DNA of 64,000 bases from Trichosporon coremiiforme. Its lineage: Eukaryota > Basidiomycota > Tremellomycetes > Trichosporonales > Trichosporonaceae. Shown here one piece after another: positions 44,680-56,506 of this stretch (positions are counted from its first letter, which is position 1; the number at the start of each line of letters is the position of its first letter). The notes below the pieces were generated by a model. It did no database searches. It saw only the letters and a program-made list of their open reading frames with translations, and was not told the DNA's origin. The stretch covers positions 929,008-993,007 of the forward strand of contig BCJJ01000005.1 in assembly GCA_039545355.1 (NCBI GenBank), written 5' to 3'. Made by a program: the position numbers and the translations under genes.

Positions 44680-47600
44680 TTACATGAACTTGCTGAAAAG
44701 ACCGCCGCCGTCCTTCTTCCCGCGCGAGTGGCTGTCCGGTTCGGAGTGCAGGTTGACGAGCGACTGCAGCGAGCGCAGAACCTGGCGTGTCAGCATAAAG
44801 TCCAAAAGCTTCCGACGACCACGCTGTGGGCAAGCATCCGGCAATATTTAGGACGGGCACCCCGCAGCATGCACGAGCGACATTCAAGGATGCTTTCGTC
44901 AAGGGCAAGAAAGTAGGTTCGGATCAAACCTAGGCACCGTGGTTTAAACCCACCGCACACCCCTCGGCCGCGTGCTCGACGAACTGCCGAGCACCTGCCA
45001 TTCACCTGCCGCACCACCTGGCGTTTCATAAAACGAAGGCACTCACCTGTTCCAGCTTGTCCCTCCGCTCCTGCAGTTCGAGATGCTTTCGAATCTTCGG
45101 ATTCTCGAGCGCGAACTTCTTGATCTCATCGCGGTCCAGGTCGTACAGAATTCGGGAGTCGATCTCGCGCGGGAACTTATGTGAGCTACACAAAGAGCTT
45201 GGCAGCTCACCTGGTAGAAGAACTGCTCGAGCAGCTCGATGTTGATGAACATAGTGCTTGTGTACGCGAGCTTCTCGGCGACAACGGTCAGGAAGATCTC
45301 AGGGCAGAACGCGGCCTGCTCCGGCCCCGCCTTGCAGCGTTTTGAACGGATCGCGTGTTGGCGGGCCTTGAGGAGGGCGAGCCGGTTCTGGAGAAGGAGC
45401 GCGTGCCGGCCTAGAGTTTCGTCAGTGCACTGCCTCGTGACTTCCTTGTGTTCCTTGCGGCCTCCCGCAAACAGAAGAAGAAAAAACTTACCGTCGATGA
45501 TCTGGGCCGGAGAATACCTGTAAGCGTCGAGCTGCGGCTCGGCGCCCGCATCCTCGCCCTCGGGCGGCTCGTCTCCCAGGGCAGCCCGAGCCTTCTTCTC
45601 CTCCTGCCACTTCTCCAGGTCTGAAACGTGCTTTACGAGACTGTGCAGCCTCCTTCCGCCGCCCACGCGCTGCTTGATCTCGGCCAATTTGGCATCACAC
45701 AACACAATCTCCTCCGCAAACTTGTGGTCCGCGCGCTCCCGTCCCTGCTCCCACTCTCTCGGCTCGATCTCGACCTCGTATTTGTAGGGCTTGATGCAGT
45801 TCTCCACCTGGTCTGCCGTCACTCCCATACGCTCTCGGAGAATAGCGTGAGAAAAGTCCACAATGCGGTCAGACGCTCCTGGGTGGAATGTGAACGGCTC
45901 GCCAGCTGCGATGCTGTCAATCAGGCCACGTAAGCCGTCTGACACTCGCGAGGTGGAGTCGCGTCCAATACCAGACTTGGTAAGGAGCGAGGAAGCAGTC
46001 TCCAGCTTGTATCGCCAATACGGGTCGATGTCCTCGGATGACGCCAGCTTCTTGTCTTCTCCAAGACGAGACAGCTCCTGTGCCCGCACCTCGTCATTCC
46101 AGTACAGCTGCTCCAGGATGTCCATGACCTTGTCCTCCAGCATGTCGGTGAGCTTGGCGCGCACCGCAGGCTTCTTGAACTGGGACGTGTACTCCTTGAA
46201 GCGCGCTTTGAGCGCATCGACAGTCTCCGCGACGTACGACTCGGACGTGATCCGTCGGTCATTGTACTGAACCTTGAACTGGTAGTTGGCCTCCTCGAGC
46301 TCCAGCTGGACGGCATTGGTAATACCGTGCAGCGACGAAGCCATGCTCGTCTCCAGCACGTCCATGAGGCGTCGTCGGAGTGTGTCGGTGCCGACCATCA
46401 GCGGCTTGCCGGTCCGCGAGTAGCCCTTGAAGAAGCCGGCGTTCTCGCCTCCGAAGAACTCGCTCTCGCGCTTGAGCACAGCCCTGGTGATCGTGCCGCT
46501 GTCGCCGCGCCTTGAGCTGAAAACACCGCCGCTTTTGACTGGAGGAGCCTTGCAGACGACACCGACGTAGCCAAGGTTCAGCGGGTACTTGTTGCCTCCA
46601 ATGATCGAAGCCCCCTGCTGCGGAGGAACGAGGTCCATCTTCGTGACGACGCCAATGGTGCGGGTGCCCAGAGGGTCAACACGGCGGCTCGCACGCAAAG
46701 CCGGCGAATTTGCGAGGTCGACATCGGCGGCACAGACAGCGAGGATGATGTTCGGTTCCCGGATGTACTTGTCGCACAGCGCCGAGATACTCTCCTTCAG
46801 GTTCTCGGGCTGATCGAGCGACGAGATCTGAACGTAACCGGGCAGATCAATGAGGGTGAGGTCGGGGACATTGGGAGAGTGGATGTTGAGGTGGATCGGC
46901 TTGTCCGAAACGCACTCCTCGGCAGGAACAGAAAGGTTGAGGTCCGTGAGTGTTTTCTGGATAGTTGCGAAGTTGCTGACCTTGCCGAGGTGCGGGATGT
47001 CCGGGAACTCTCCGTACTCGACGGGCTCGCTCGTTCCAGGTTTCCTAGGAGTGTGGATGAGGGTCAGCTCGATGGGTCGGCGAGTAACCATGTTGTCGCC
47101 CCTGAGAGTTAGCATCAGAGACCTAAATCAATTCACTTCGGCAAGAACTCGTGGCCAACGATGGCCTCCAAGACGGAACTCTTTCCAGAGCTCTGGGAAC
47201 CGATGACAACAATGCTCGGGAGCTTGAGAGCGTCACTCTGGTCGACGCTGAGCAGGACGTTTCGGATCTCGATCAGCTTCTTGGTGAGCTGAACAAGAGC
47301 TGCAGGCGTCTCGGAAGATCCCTCCTGCTTCTCCTCGTCGTCGTCCGAAGCAGCGTAGGCGGCGGCAGTAGCAGCTGCGGCGACAGCGGCCTCACCTCCT
47401 CCGCTGGGTCCCTCGGGCTCAGGCTCCTCATGTGAAGTCTTGAAGTTGTGAGACTCGTCCTTGCTCGAGTTTTCGGCCTTGGTCTCATGAGGTTTGACGA
47501 ACTGCGACGTGAACGCCTCCCACCAGTCCTTCGCTCCCGTCCTAAACGCATCGGCCTGCGTCTGTGCCTGAGCCGTCGCTTCGTTGATACCGCCCGTGAT

Positions 47601-48083
47601 GTTACTGCTGAGCTCGCTCAACGTCGAGGAGGTTGTGTCGTAGGCGCTGCCGAGCTTGTCGGCCGTCGACGAGTAAGCGCCTGAGAGCGTGTCCTGGATC
47701 TTTCCGAGAGTGTCCATGGTCGCGGTTCTAACGCCTGGAAGTTAGCCAGTGGCCATCGTTGAAGTTCCAAGCCTGATTCCAGATATCTTGATACAATTGC
47801 AGATGTGGTAGACAAGCGGTTGTTTGTCACGCGACGCACCTTCGAACTTGTAGTTCGCATATCCCACTCCACCGGCGCCGATCGCGGCGCCATACAGCGG
47901 TACCCGGAACGCTCTGGCGACCATGCGCGGAATGGTGCCAAAGCTGATGGCGCGGACATGGAGAGCTCTTGATGGGGTTGTTACTCGTCCCAGCGCCATC
48001 GCAGGCTGGTGATGCCGGAGAAGGACCGGTCGAGGACTGGCTGCCATGAGTCTAGGCCGCAAGGCCGGGACCCTGCGCAGCAT
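44680..48083 (-). CDS. MGM1: Mitochondrial dynamin-like GTPase MGM1 (OPA1 homologue)
   Basis: Inner-membrane fusion and cristae-shaping GTPase. Exons, minus strand, are 47840-48083, 47137-47734, 45492-47101, 45211-45410, 45047-45175 and 44680-44781, giving 960 residues with all phases matching. Residues 1-60 are Arg/Ala/Pro-rich without acids, a matrix-targeting presequence. A weakly hydrophobic, Gly/Ala-rich stretch at about 60-78 is the probable inner-membrane anchor. G1 is GSQSSGKSS at about 260-268, with DLPG as G3 and TKMD as G4. The stalk and GED part includes [13 protein letters not shown] and [20 protein letters not shown], typical of Mgm1/Msp1. Rhomboid cleavage to a short form is expected from the family, though I cannot place the site. 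The last intron is 265 bp, unusually long here. The Ala-rich region before the GTPase domain is variable. Confidence 0.95.
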
Positions 48084-48428
48084 GTTGGCGGTGGTCCTTT
48101 GGTGTGTGTCGCGTCTAATATACAGTTGATGTACGAGCTGAGATACAATCCCCCGCCGTCCGAAAGCAGGGGTGAGTCGAGGTGGTAATCGGTTGAAAGA
48201 TTGAGTGCAGAGGAGAGATGCAGCGAGATTGTGAGATAGCCGGTCTGGACCGTTCAGGACGTCCTGCAAATCACTTGCCCTTCTGAGAGTCGCCACCGTA
48301 AGTGTCTCGGCGCGGGTGCATTTGTCACGTGGGACAAAGTTGCGTCATGGTCCTTCCCTCTGTTGACTTTTGACTTTCGAGCGATCGACCTCAGTCTCGA
48401 CTATCTCTCGCCTTCAAAAGCAGCTACC
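48084..48428. promoter_or_regulatory. Divergent promoter, MGM1 and coiled-coil gene
   Basis: Only 345 bp separate the two starts. A palindromic CACGTG E-box lies at 48326-48331, about 100 bp upstream of the plus-strand ATG, and a pyrimidine-rich leader follows. A basic-helix-loop-helix factor of the Cbf1 type would recognise it; this is inference from the motif alone. Confidence 0.4.
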
Positions 48429-49271
48429 ATGTCGCGTCTCGCTTCGCTGCAGTCCACGCCGTCAAGGCGCTCGTCGCCTTCTCCCTCGCCGTCACCGGCT
48501 CAGTCCCCGTTACGCCCTACCGAGACGACACATCACCGAATGCTGAAGATGGTCCTTGCCGAAGTTCGGAACGTTCTCAACACATGGGATGACATTGTTA
48601 CGCATGACGGATTGAAGGCGGGCAAGTCGTGCATTGATGAAGCGACTGAAATGGAGTGAGTTGACTTTTGCTTCAATGCTCAGGAACTGACGGACAGCAA
48701 CATCCTGTTGAATCCCGAGGGTCCAGAGCGCGCATCCGTCGGACCGCATCTGGAAAGGCTAATGGAGGCGAGGGAGGCTCTGCAAGCAGTGCTTGTCAAG
48801 CTTGTGAGCTGAATGAGAGCTGACTTCGAGCTAACAGTCAGGAGCGCCTACTGGTGAAGCTGAACGGACTCGCCGACCAAGCGGACCGTTTGTTCTTCGA
48901 GGCGTGCAAGACGCAGAAGTACGACTTCGTGTTGACCGACCCGCTGTGGCTATCGTGGACCTTCGAGGATTTCGGTAAGCTTGCCTACGACAGTTTTCCA
49001 GACAGCTAACTTCTCAGTGGACTCGTTGTCAGAGCTTGTCTCAGTGCACAATCGGTACTTGGTCGAGATGGACGGCCTGGCGGCGACACTCATGAACTCG
49101 TCCACGAAATTCGAGGACGCGCGCTCAGCGATCGAGCGGTGGCGTGACCTGGGTCGAGGCGGTGAGCGATGGGAGGCAGCACGCGAGTGGGAGGAGGTGA
49201 CTGAGCTCGAACTTGCGGGGCCGAATCCGAAGGTGGAGCAAGACACGCCCAAGCGACGCGGCAAGCGATGA
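48429..49271 (+). CDS. Coiled-coil protein, hypothetical
   Basis: A 239-residue protein from exons 48429-48655, 48698-48803, 48842-48974 and 49018-49271; all phases match and every intron has a CTGAC or CTAAC site before its AG. The N-terminal 35 residues are Ser/Pro-rich. The rest is helical with heptad-like Leu spacing (LEVRNVL, LERLMEAREALQAVLVKL, LSELVSVHNRYL). In its middle is a conserved-looking block, LTDPLWLSWTFEDF, with two Trp residues. The C-terminus is basic (PKRRGKR). I do not recognise the family. Its size and helical makeup would suit a subunit of a larger complex such as a kinetochore or transport tether, but that is speculation. Confidence 0.75.
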
Positions 49272-49902
49272 GCACATCGCTCGCCGCACTGCCTGGCGCC
49301 CTGGATCTGGACCAGAGCAGAGGATTGCCAACGTTCCTGCAAGCCAGCTTGCAGGTGAGCATGCATAATGCGTGTACGACGATTGGACGTAGGAAGCGCT
49401 TGGACGTGGGCCGGACGCTCGGACACCGACGGAAGTGGGGGAAACATTGGCAGCGGTGCGGGGAAGACACAAGTCGATGCTTCTGGCTTGGACAGAACGG
49501 GTGAGCTTCGTCTCGGACGGCGTGATTCACCCTTCGTCGTTCGCACATTCGCGCGTCCGGATACGACCATGTCCGAAGGGTGCGAATTGCGGGGCTCACG
49601 ACCCCCACACGCCAGGCAATAAAGGGGCGACGTATTTCGCGACACACCGCAATACTGTTTGAATCTGCAGATCAACGCATCGCGCATTCACCATACCCCG
49701 CACGTGTTATTATTTTTCCACTTGCAGCCTTTTCGCCTTCATTAACGTCGACGTTACCCTGTTCTAGCAATCTGGTTACGACGCGATTCGGCCATTGTCC
49801 CGAGCTTCCGAGCATCATCATCCCCACTGGCAAAGCGGTCCCGGACTTCTGCTCTTTACAAAAACCACTCACACGACCTCGCCGCGCGGTTTCTTCCTGA
49901 AT
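49272..49902. other. Intergenic region
   Basis: 3' flank of the coiled-coil gene and promoter of the next. No feature beyond a pyrimidine-rich run near 49720 was recognised. Confidence 0.4.
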
Positions 49903-50708
49903 ATGGGGAATACCCTCAGCCGCGGCGGCGACGACACGCATCCGCACGCTCACCACACGATGGCCGAACGCTTGTCGGAGCGCAAGCAAAGTGTGAGTTT
50001 AGCTTCTTTTCCCCTACTGAAACTGACCATCAGGGAGTTGTTGCAGTGATGCGCTGGTTTGCGCGCGTGCTGCACAAGATCGCGATCTGGGCCAAACTCG
50101 CGCGTACACCGACAGTGGCGACGTACCCGCGTCCGCGGCGGCGGCACGTCGTCTCGGGCGGCACGCTGGACACGGTGGATACGATCGACGACATGCGGCA
50201 CGTTATTGCCGCCCTGGGCGGGTGGGAGCGGCATGAGTCGGTCTACAGGTACGCCTCGACGGACGCAACTATTGGCACCGGAGCCGCGACGGACATGGGT
50301 AGGAGCCAGGCGACAACGAGCGGAAGCGAGTGCCGCGACTCGAGCTTCAGCATTAGCACGGCCACGCCGTCGTTCCGCGTCGCCGCTCGCGGCACGAGTG
50401 CGCGGCCGGGAATCCTGAACTGGAACGGTAGCGGCAGAGGAAAGGGAAAGGCGAGGGAGGCGTCGATGTACTCCTTCTCCGAGATTGAGGACGTGCAGGA
50501 GGTTCTCAAGGACCAACCGACACCACCATCGCAAAACGCTCAACGACGAGGTGCCGAACGACGACGCGATGTACGGCGACACGCCGTTTACGAAGTCCAC
50601 GGTGACTTCATGACCGACTCGAGCAGAGACACGGAGATTGCGGCGCTCATTCTCAGCCGCTCGTTCGGGTACGGCCTGCGCCGCGCTCCCACCAACCAGA
50701 CGATCTGA
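49903..50708 (+). CDS. Predicted N-myristoylated protein, hypothetical
   Basis: A 254-residue protein from exons 49903-49992 and 50034-50708, with a 41-bp intron. The N-terminus, MGNTLSRGG, fits the N-myristoylation consensus: Gly2, small residue at 6, basic at 7. The product is therefore probably attached to the cytosolic face of a membrane. A hydrophobic/basic helix (VVAVMRWFARVLHKIAIWAKL) follows at residues about 32-52 and could strengthen membrane binding; given here as the pieces VVAVMRWFARV and LHKIAIWAKL. The remainder is Ser/Thr/Arg-rich. Toward the end a second frame (about 50536-50611) also looks protein-like, so the exact C-terminus is uncertain. No family is recognised. Confidence 0.6.
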
Positions 50709-50935
50709 CCGACATGATTGCCAACTGTCTCCGCTGTCATCCGGCTGCCAGTGGCTCTAGACTGTACAATGCCACCAGCTTCCTCTATTCCTCGCCCACT
50801 AGACACGACCAGGGCCTGCACCTGCATTATACCCCGCACCTGTCCATTACCCCTCCCCCGTCCGCATAGAGCTAGATTGTATGATTGTACATGCAAGACC
50901 ACAGTGTATATCGTATCGCGTATATCGTATATCAT
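50709..50935. other. Convergent spacer
   Basis: Short region between the 3' ends of the myristoylated-protein gene and the oxidoreductase gene, with an alternating TATATCGTATATC stretch near 50906-50930. Confidence 0.4.
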
Positions 50936-52702
50936 CTACCAGTCCTTGCCCCACCAGCGCTTGAGCCAGTTGACGGGCCCGCCGGCGCAAATGGTCTGCC
51001 ACAGCGTCTCGGTCGCGAGGCCCTTGAACCAGTCTAACTCCATATCCGGCTCCTCGCCTCTTCCCATACGGGCCATCTGCCACTCATGCCACGTCGTGCC
51101 AATGCCGGCGCCGACGAGCTTTACCCCCGTTCCCTTGCTTGCCTGAGCGATCGTCTCGTTCTCGCCACAGGTGCAGTCCGGATCGTCGAGGCTGACGAAG
51201 CTGGCAGTCGAGGGACTGGAAGAGCATGCGGAGTTGTGGCTTGCCCACCGGCGCACAGGCGGAGTTGGTTTTGAGGGGAAGATCTGCGCATTCAGGAGCC
51301 GCTTCGCCGCCTCGGCATGCGGGATATCGTACGCTATGCGTGCCTTTGAGGCGTCCAGTTCCCTGTTCAGAAGCACGCGCCGCGGCAGGTCGGGCACGAC
51401 GGCCGCCGGCCGGCCGATGCCCGCGACGTGGCAGACTTTGTTCCGCAATGAGCTAGCGATTAGCGCCCGGTCGTGCAGGCCGCCCGTCAGCATGATGGCT
51501 GGTCCGTACGGTGGTGACGGTAGTGTTGGCAGCAGCGCCGCCGTGAAGTGCGCAAAGAGCGATTGTCGCGGCGAGGGGTTCGTGGGCGACATCGATGAGG
51601 CCGTGAACACTGGTGTCAGTCTGGTGAGGCTGAGACAAGAGGTGCTTACTTGGGTTCGTGTAGGTGCCACCGGAGATTTCCAGAAGGTCGACCAGACGCC
51701 ACGACACTATTTCTGTGATGATCTCGGCGGACGTGTTCTCGTCTAGCCCGCCCGCGATGAAGTCGGAGCAATTAATCTTGAGTGCCTTCACGAAACGCGG
51801 CGCCGTGACTGCGTGAATGCCGGTGAGAATAATCCACATGAGGTGCAGGCGCAAGGGAATGTGGTCGGGCACTCCGGGCAGCGCGTGTGGGTGCGGGTTC
51901 GTCTAGGGTCAGTTACGGCTGGCAGCGCTAGAACTCACCAGAGGCGACAGATACTGCGCGAGCAGGTATCCATGGGCAGAGTGGAGCTGTACTCCTCCCC
52001 ACCCCGCCTCCTCCATGCATGCCGCTGCGTCGACGAACCGGCCCGCAATATCCAGCCACTCCCCCAAGTCCGTCACGGCGCGAGAGGGGACGGGCCACAG
52101 CGTCCGCGCCATGGCCCACGCGATCGGCCCAGACCCCAGATCCGGCCGCGCGCTCACCGGAGCAACGGACGGAACCCACGGGGCTCTGCACATGGAGAAT
52201 GTCGGCGAGGACTGCATCCCGGCGTGGTTCAGCTGCACAAGCGTCAGTGGTGCGTCGGGCCCCGCGTAATGTGGCGGGATGATGGACTCGTGCAACTCGT
52301 GGAAGCGCGGGACAGTGTGCGGGTCGTCGTTGAAGCGCAGATCGAACGGAGTACCGGACTGGCTAGCGTCGACTTGGACGTTACCTGGAAGTCAGCCGTC
52401 GTTACAAGTGACAACGTCAGCGACCCACCTGTTAGAATCACTCCCCAGCCTCCTTTCCCCCATCGACTGTAGAGTTTACGATGGCGCGGTCCTGGCAGTC
52501 CACCGGGGATGCCCTCCTCCATTGCCGCCTTTGCATCAGCATTGCTCAAAAGACAGGTTGCAGAAATGTCGCATCTTACACGACTATCACTCACCTTGGC
52601 CAGGCGGTTCGGAATGAGGACCCCATTAGGGAGAGTTACGGGTGACGACAAGAGGTCAATGTCGTCATCAGGGAAGTCGTCGACCGAGTCTCTCATGATC
52701 AT
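50936..52702 (-). CDS. NADH:flavin oxidoreductase, Old Yellow Enzyme-like
   Basis: FMN-dependent TIM-barrel ene-reductase family member that would reduce activated alkenes with NAD(P)H. Exons, minus strand, are 52595-52702, 52429-52528, 51939-52384, 51650-51902 and 50936-51609, giving 526 residues with exact phases. Family landmarks present are NRLAKAAMEEG, GWGVILTGNVQVD, LVQLNHAGMQS, GGVQLHSAHGYLLAQYLSPL, LKINCSDFIAGGLDE, LLEISGGTYTNP and VAGIGRPAAV. The usual N-R-x-x-Y-G-G-[SD] segment after LSPL is replaced by an equal-length Pro/His-rich stretch (NPHPHALPGVPD), so activity may be altered. The C-terminal 130 residues beyond the barrel include a small Cys/Ser-rich region and a Trp-rich end (WLKRWWGKDW). 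Confidence 0.85.
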
Positions 52703-53322
52703 CGTAGAACTCTAGAGCAGTGGTATCGTAGGGTTGAGCAGCGCGGAGAGGGATAGAGTGGAAGACGAGGACGGGGCCCTTGAACTTGGGGACACGACCT
52801 CGCGCTCTACGACCGGTTGGCGCTACCCGGGAAGGGATGGAAAACGGGCTGTGGAAGCCGGAACGTAGCGCTTTGCAGAGGTCGCTGACGAAGGCTTTGG
52901 AAACGGATGTGAGATCCAATCAAGAGGGCGGACCGGGCGGCAGCGTCGGGGCGCACAGACGACGGCGGGTTGCAGAGGACGCGAGGACGACGCAGAAGAC
53001 GATGGGGGCAGATGCAATAACAATAATAGACGCGTCTTCGAGACCATTCATTGGCCGATCCATGCTTCATTAAGGAACAATCCTTACCTACCTGCACGTG
53101 ACATCCCGCCCAGGTACTTAAGCTCAAGCGGGGCCTCGCAGACACACCGCTTGCCCACGGACGCACGAACCCAGCCAGAGCCACCAACACTTAACCCTTG
53201 TTCCGTCCACCCACTTAGCCACGTGCATCTGCGCGTCGCGGCCTCTTGTTGTCATTTGCCTCTCACCATCATCTTCCTCAACCTCGAACACTCTCCCCAC
53301 CCGCACGACCCGCGCATCCAAC
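52703..53322. promoter_or_regulatory. Divergent promoter, oxidoreductase and TAF1
   Basis: 620 bp between the two starts. Two CACGTG E-boxes lie at 53095-53100 and 53220-53225, 125 bp apart, on the TAF1 side. No coding region is evident. Low-complexity frames here have no conserved features. Confidence 0.4.
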
Positions 53323-56300
53323 ATGTCTGAAGGCGACGACGACGTTCTCGGATCGGCCTTCGGTCTCGGCAGCGTCCTCGCTGACGTTGGCGTCGACGCT
53401 AACGCCCTTTCGGCCTTCCTTGAGAAGACGGAGGGCAAGCGCTCGCGCGACATCGAGGCGGCGCTCGAGGAAGAGGGCCAGTACATGGACGACGTCAGTG
53501 ACGATGGACTGCCCGAGGAAACCGAAGAGGACAAGCAGGCTCGACGAAGAGAGCAGGCTGCGATCAAGGCCGAGGAGGAACGATGGGCTCGTCGCGCCGC
53601 GAACGACCTGAAGACCCTGCCATCGGATGCTGACAAACGGCGGCGACAAAAGCGCGAGGAGACCGAGAAGGACCGCGTTATGACTGTGTGGCCGGACTAC
53701 AAGCCTGGCACGATGCTCAAGATGAGCGAGGTCTTCTACGAGACGCCAGCTGCTGCCCAGTCGCGGCGCGCGGGCATTCTCAGGAAGAAGCGAAGGCTGC
53801 TTGAGGGACCGCCGAAGGAAGAACGTGAGTTAGGCTCTCTGCCGTAACTAACTGACTCTTCAGATGCCATCACAGTGGACCAGCCTAAGAAGACCAGCTC
53901 CAAGGTCTCGTTTCTTCTTCCCAACCTGCCGTCACTGCCGGGATCAGACCAGACCAAGTCTAGCTACCTCGCTCCTATCGGCGAGTGGTTCGACCCGGAC
54001 TGGATCAAGGACGCTCGAGAGATTCGGAGAGAGGAGATGACCCGACCTCCTCCTGGAATAGATCTTGACGGCGGTGACGGAAAGATGCTCGACCTAGCGG
54101 ACTGGGAGAGCGACATTATCATGTGCTCTTTGTGAGTTGGGAACATCGCAGGAAACTGACCGTAGGGATCCTGATCTCCAACCTAAGCGCGTGCACGATC
54201 CGAATCAACTTCGCAACACCCACATCGACTCTAGTGACTGGCTACGGGAAATCGTCTGGGACGCGCGGCTCGCCACTCCTGATCTCGTTGAGGATCACGA
54301 GGACGAGGAAGAGGCCGAGACGCAAGAGACCAAGAAGACTGAGAGCACTGCGGCTGTCTCGAAGCTCGACAAGTTCAACATCGGTAACGACCATCTGTAC
54401 GAGCACACCAGGGCTTCTCGTTACCGCATCCGCCAGACGTTCGGTGCGATTGAGGTGTTCCACTCGATTCCTGCCCAGATCTTGCAGATGCCGTTCTACA
54501 AGACGACTCTGAATAAAAACGAGGCTCGAACATGGCATCGCACTCCGTTACAGTTCCCGAACAATGTTTGGCTGTCCTTCGCGAAACTTAAGCCGAATCC
54601 TAACAAGAGCAAAGGCAAGTTCGTCGCGGACCCTGCCGAACGCTTCAAGACAACGAAGGATCTCTCTCTCACTGAGAAGTGCCCATACGCGCTCCTGGAG
54701 TTCTCTGAGGAGTGCCCTCCGATTATGAGCGGGTACGGCATGGGCACGACGATTGTCAACTACTACCGCAAGAAGGACGACAAGGACGAGCACGTGCCGA
54801 AGCTTGAGCTTGGCCAGCCTTCGATTCTGAACGTTGGAGACGCCGAGCCGTTCCTTCTTGGCTATGTTGACCCCGGAAAGGTCACCCAGGTCATCCACAA
54901 CAACCTCATACGTGCCCCGATCTTTAAGCACCAGCCCGAGAGCACGGACTTCCTCGTCATCCGCCAGACCATCAACGGCCACGCGACCTACTACATCCGT
55001 GAGATCAACCACCTGTTCACCGTTGGCCAGACGGTTCCGAACATGTCGGAGGTTCCGGGACCGCACGCCCGTAAGAACACGACGACTGCCAAGCACCGCC
55101 TGATGATCGTCGCGTGGATCCTGATCAAGAAGAACAAGGACCCCGAGAAGCAGCGCGTCAAGCTCGCGCGGTTGCTCAAATACTTCCCGGACCAGACGGA
55201 GCTGCAGATGCGTCAGCGTCTGAAGATTAAGGGCAATGAGTTCCTCGAGTACGACCACGACTCCAAGTTCCACTCCGGCTACTGGAAGCTGAACCCGAAG
55301 TACGACTTCCCGAAGGAGAAGAAGGAGGTTCTGCGCATGGTCACGCCCGAGTACGCTTCGCTTTACGAGGCCATGCAGGTCGGCGCCCAGCATCTCCGCG
55401 ACGCCGGTTACACCAAGACGGCCGACGGAAATGCGGAGGATGAGTTCGGCGACAAGGGAGAGGAGGGCCTGGACGTTGAACAGCGCCTCGCTGTCTGGGC
55501 AACCACGCTGAACTACAAGCGTGCGGAGGCGCAGAAGGCGTGGCTCCAGGTCCACGGTGACGGTGACCCGACCGGCCGTGGAGAGGGCTTCAGTTTCCTG
55601 AAGACGAACATGAAGAACTACTTCCTGCGAAAGGGCGAGACTGAAGAGGGCCGTCGACTGGAGGCCGAGGCTAAGGCTGGCGGCGGCCCCGTCAAGATCT
55701 CGAACGCCGAGCAGAGTCGCATTTACGAGGAGGAGAAGCGCAAGGTTTGGGACCTGCAGTGGGCGGCGCTCAGCAATCCGAAGGCCCCGTCGCTCACGCA
55801 GGAGGACGAGCACCGGTCGTCGGTCACCGAGCCGACGCCCGCCGGCTTAGCGCCTCGCTTCGCCAAGGAGCCTCCGCGGCAGTTCTCTCGTGCCGGCTCG
55901 CTCGCTGCGCCTGCGTTCGACTCACCGATGGAGGACATGCGCTCACCATCTGCGATGTCCTTCGACGGCGAGTCACAGTTCACCGGCAACGACCGCGCCG
56001 CCGCCAAGGTGCTCCGCATCAACCGCGTCGTCAAGGGCAAGCGCATGGTTGAGATTGTGCGTGACCCGCAGGTCATCACGTCGTACCTGCGCCGGGTGGA
56101 GGAGCGCAAGCTGGCGCAGTACACGGACGAGCTGGACAACCTGAAGCCGACAGGCAATATGGAGGAGGACGAGCTCAAGATCCAGGCGCTGCGACAGGAG
56201 GTCATTCGTCTCAAGAAAAACCAGCAGCGCCGACAGCAGCGCAAGAAGTACGCGGGCAAGGGCGAGCTGCCCGACGTCGGCGAGGGCGAGGGCAAGCGCC

Positions 56301-56506
56301 GCTGTGGTGCGTGCGGCGCGTACGGCCACACCAAGGCGAACCGCAACTGCCCCAAGTTCAATCAGAACGTGGCGCCGAGCCCGAGCACGACGACGCCTGT
56401 CAACCCGACGCCGTTCGGATACGGCATGATGGACGCGCCGGTGCAGCCGACGGAACAGGCGGGACCAGGCCCTATGAAGATCAAGCTCGCGCTCGGTGGC
56501 CGCTGA
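53323..56506 (+). CDS. TAF1: Transcription initiation factor TFIID subunit 1 (TAF1)
   Basis: Largest TFIID subunit, scaffolding TBP and contacting the core promoter for RNA polymerase II. Exons are 53323-53824, 53864-54131 and 54166-56506, giving 1036 residues. Residues 1-150 are acidic then Lys/Arg-rich, where the TBP-binding TAND segment would lie. The conserved central (DUF3591) domain spans about 260-780, with landmarks IGEWFDPDWI, HIDSSDWLREIVWD, GYGMGTTIVNYYRK, PFLLGYVDPG and YIREINHLFTVGQ. A CCHC-type zinc knuckle, CGACGAYGHTKANRNC, is at about 971-988. There is no bromodomain, as in yeast Taf1. The introns are short (39 and 34 bp). Confidence 0.95.

Noticed and set aside
54548..55813. 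Minus-strand frame of 421 codons
   Set aside because: Antisense shadow of TAF1.
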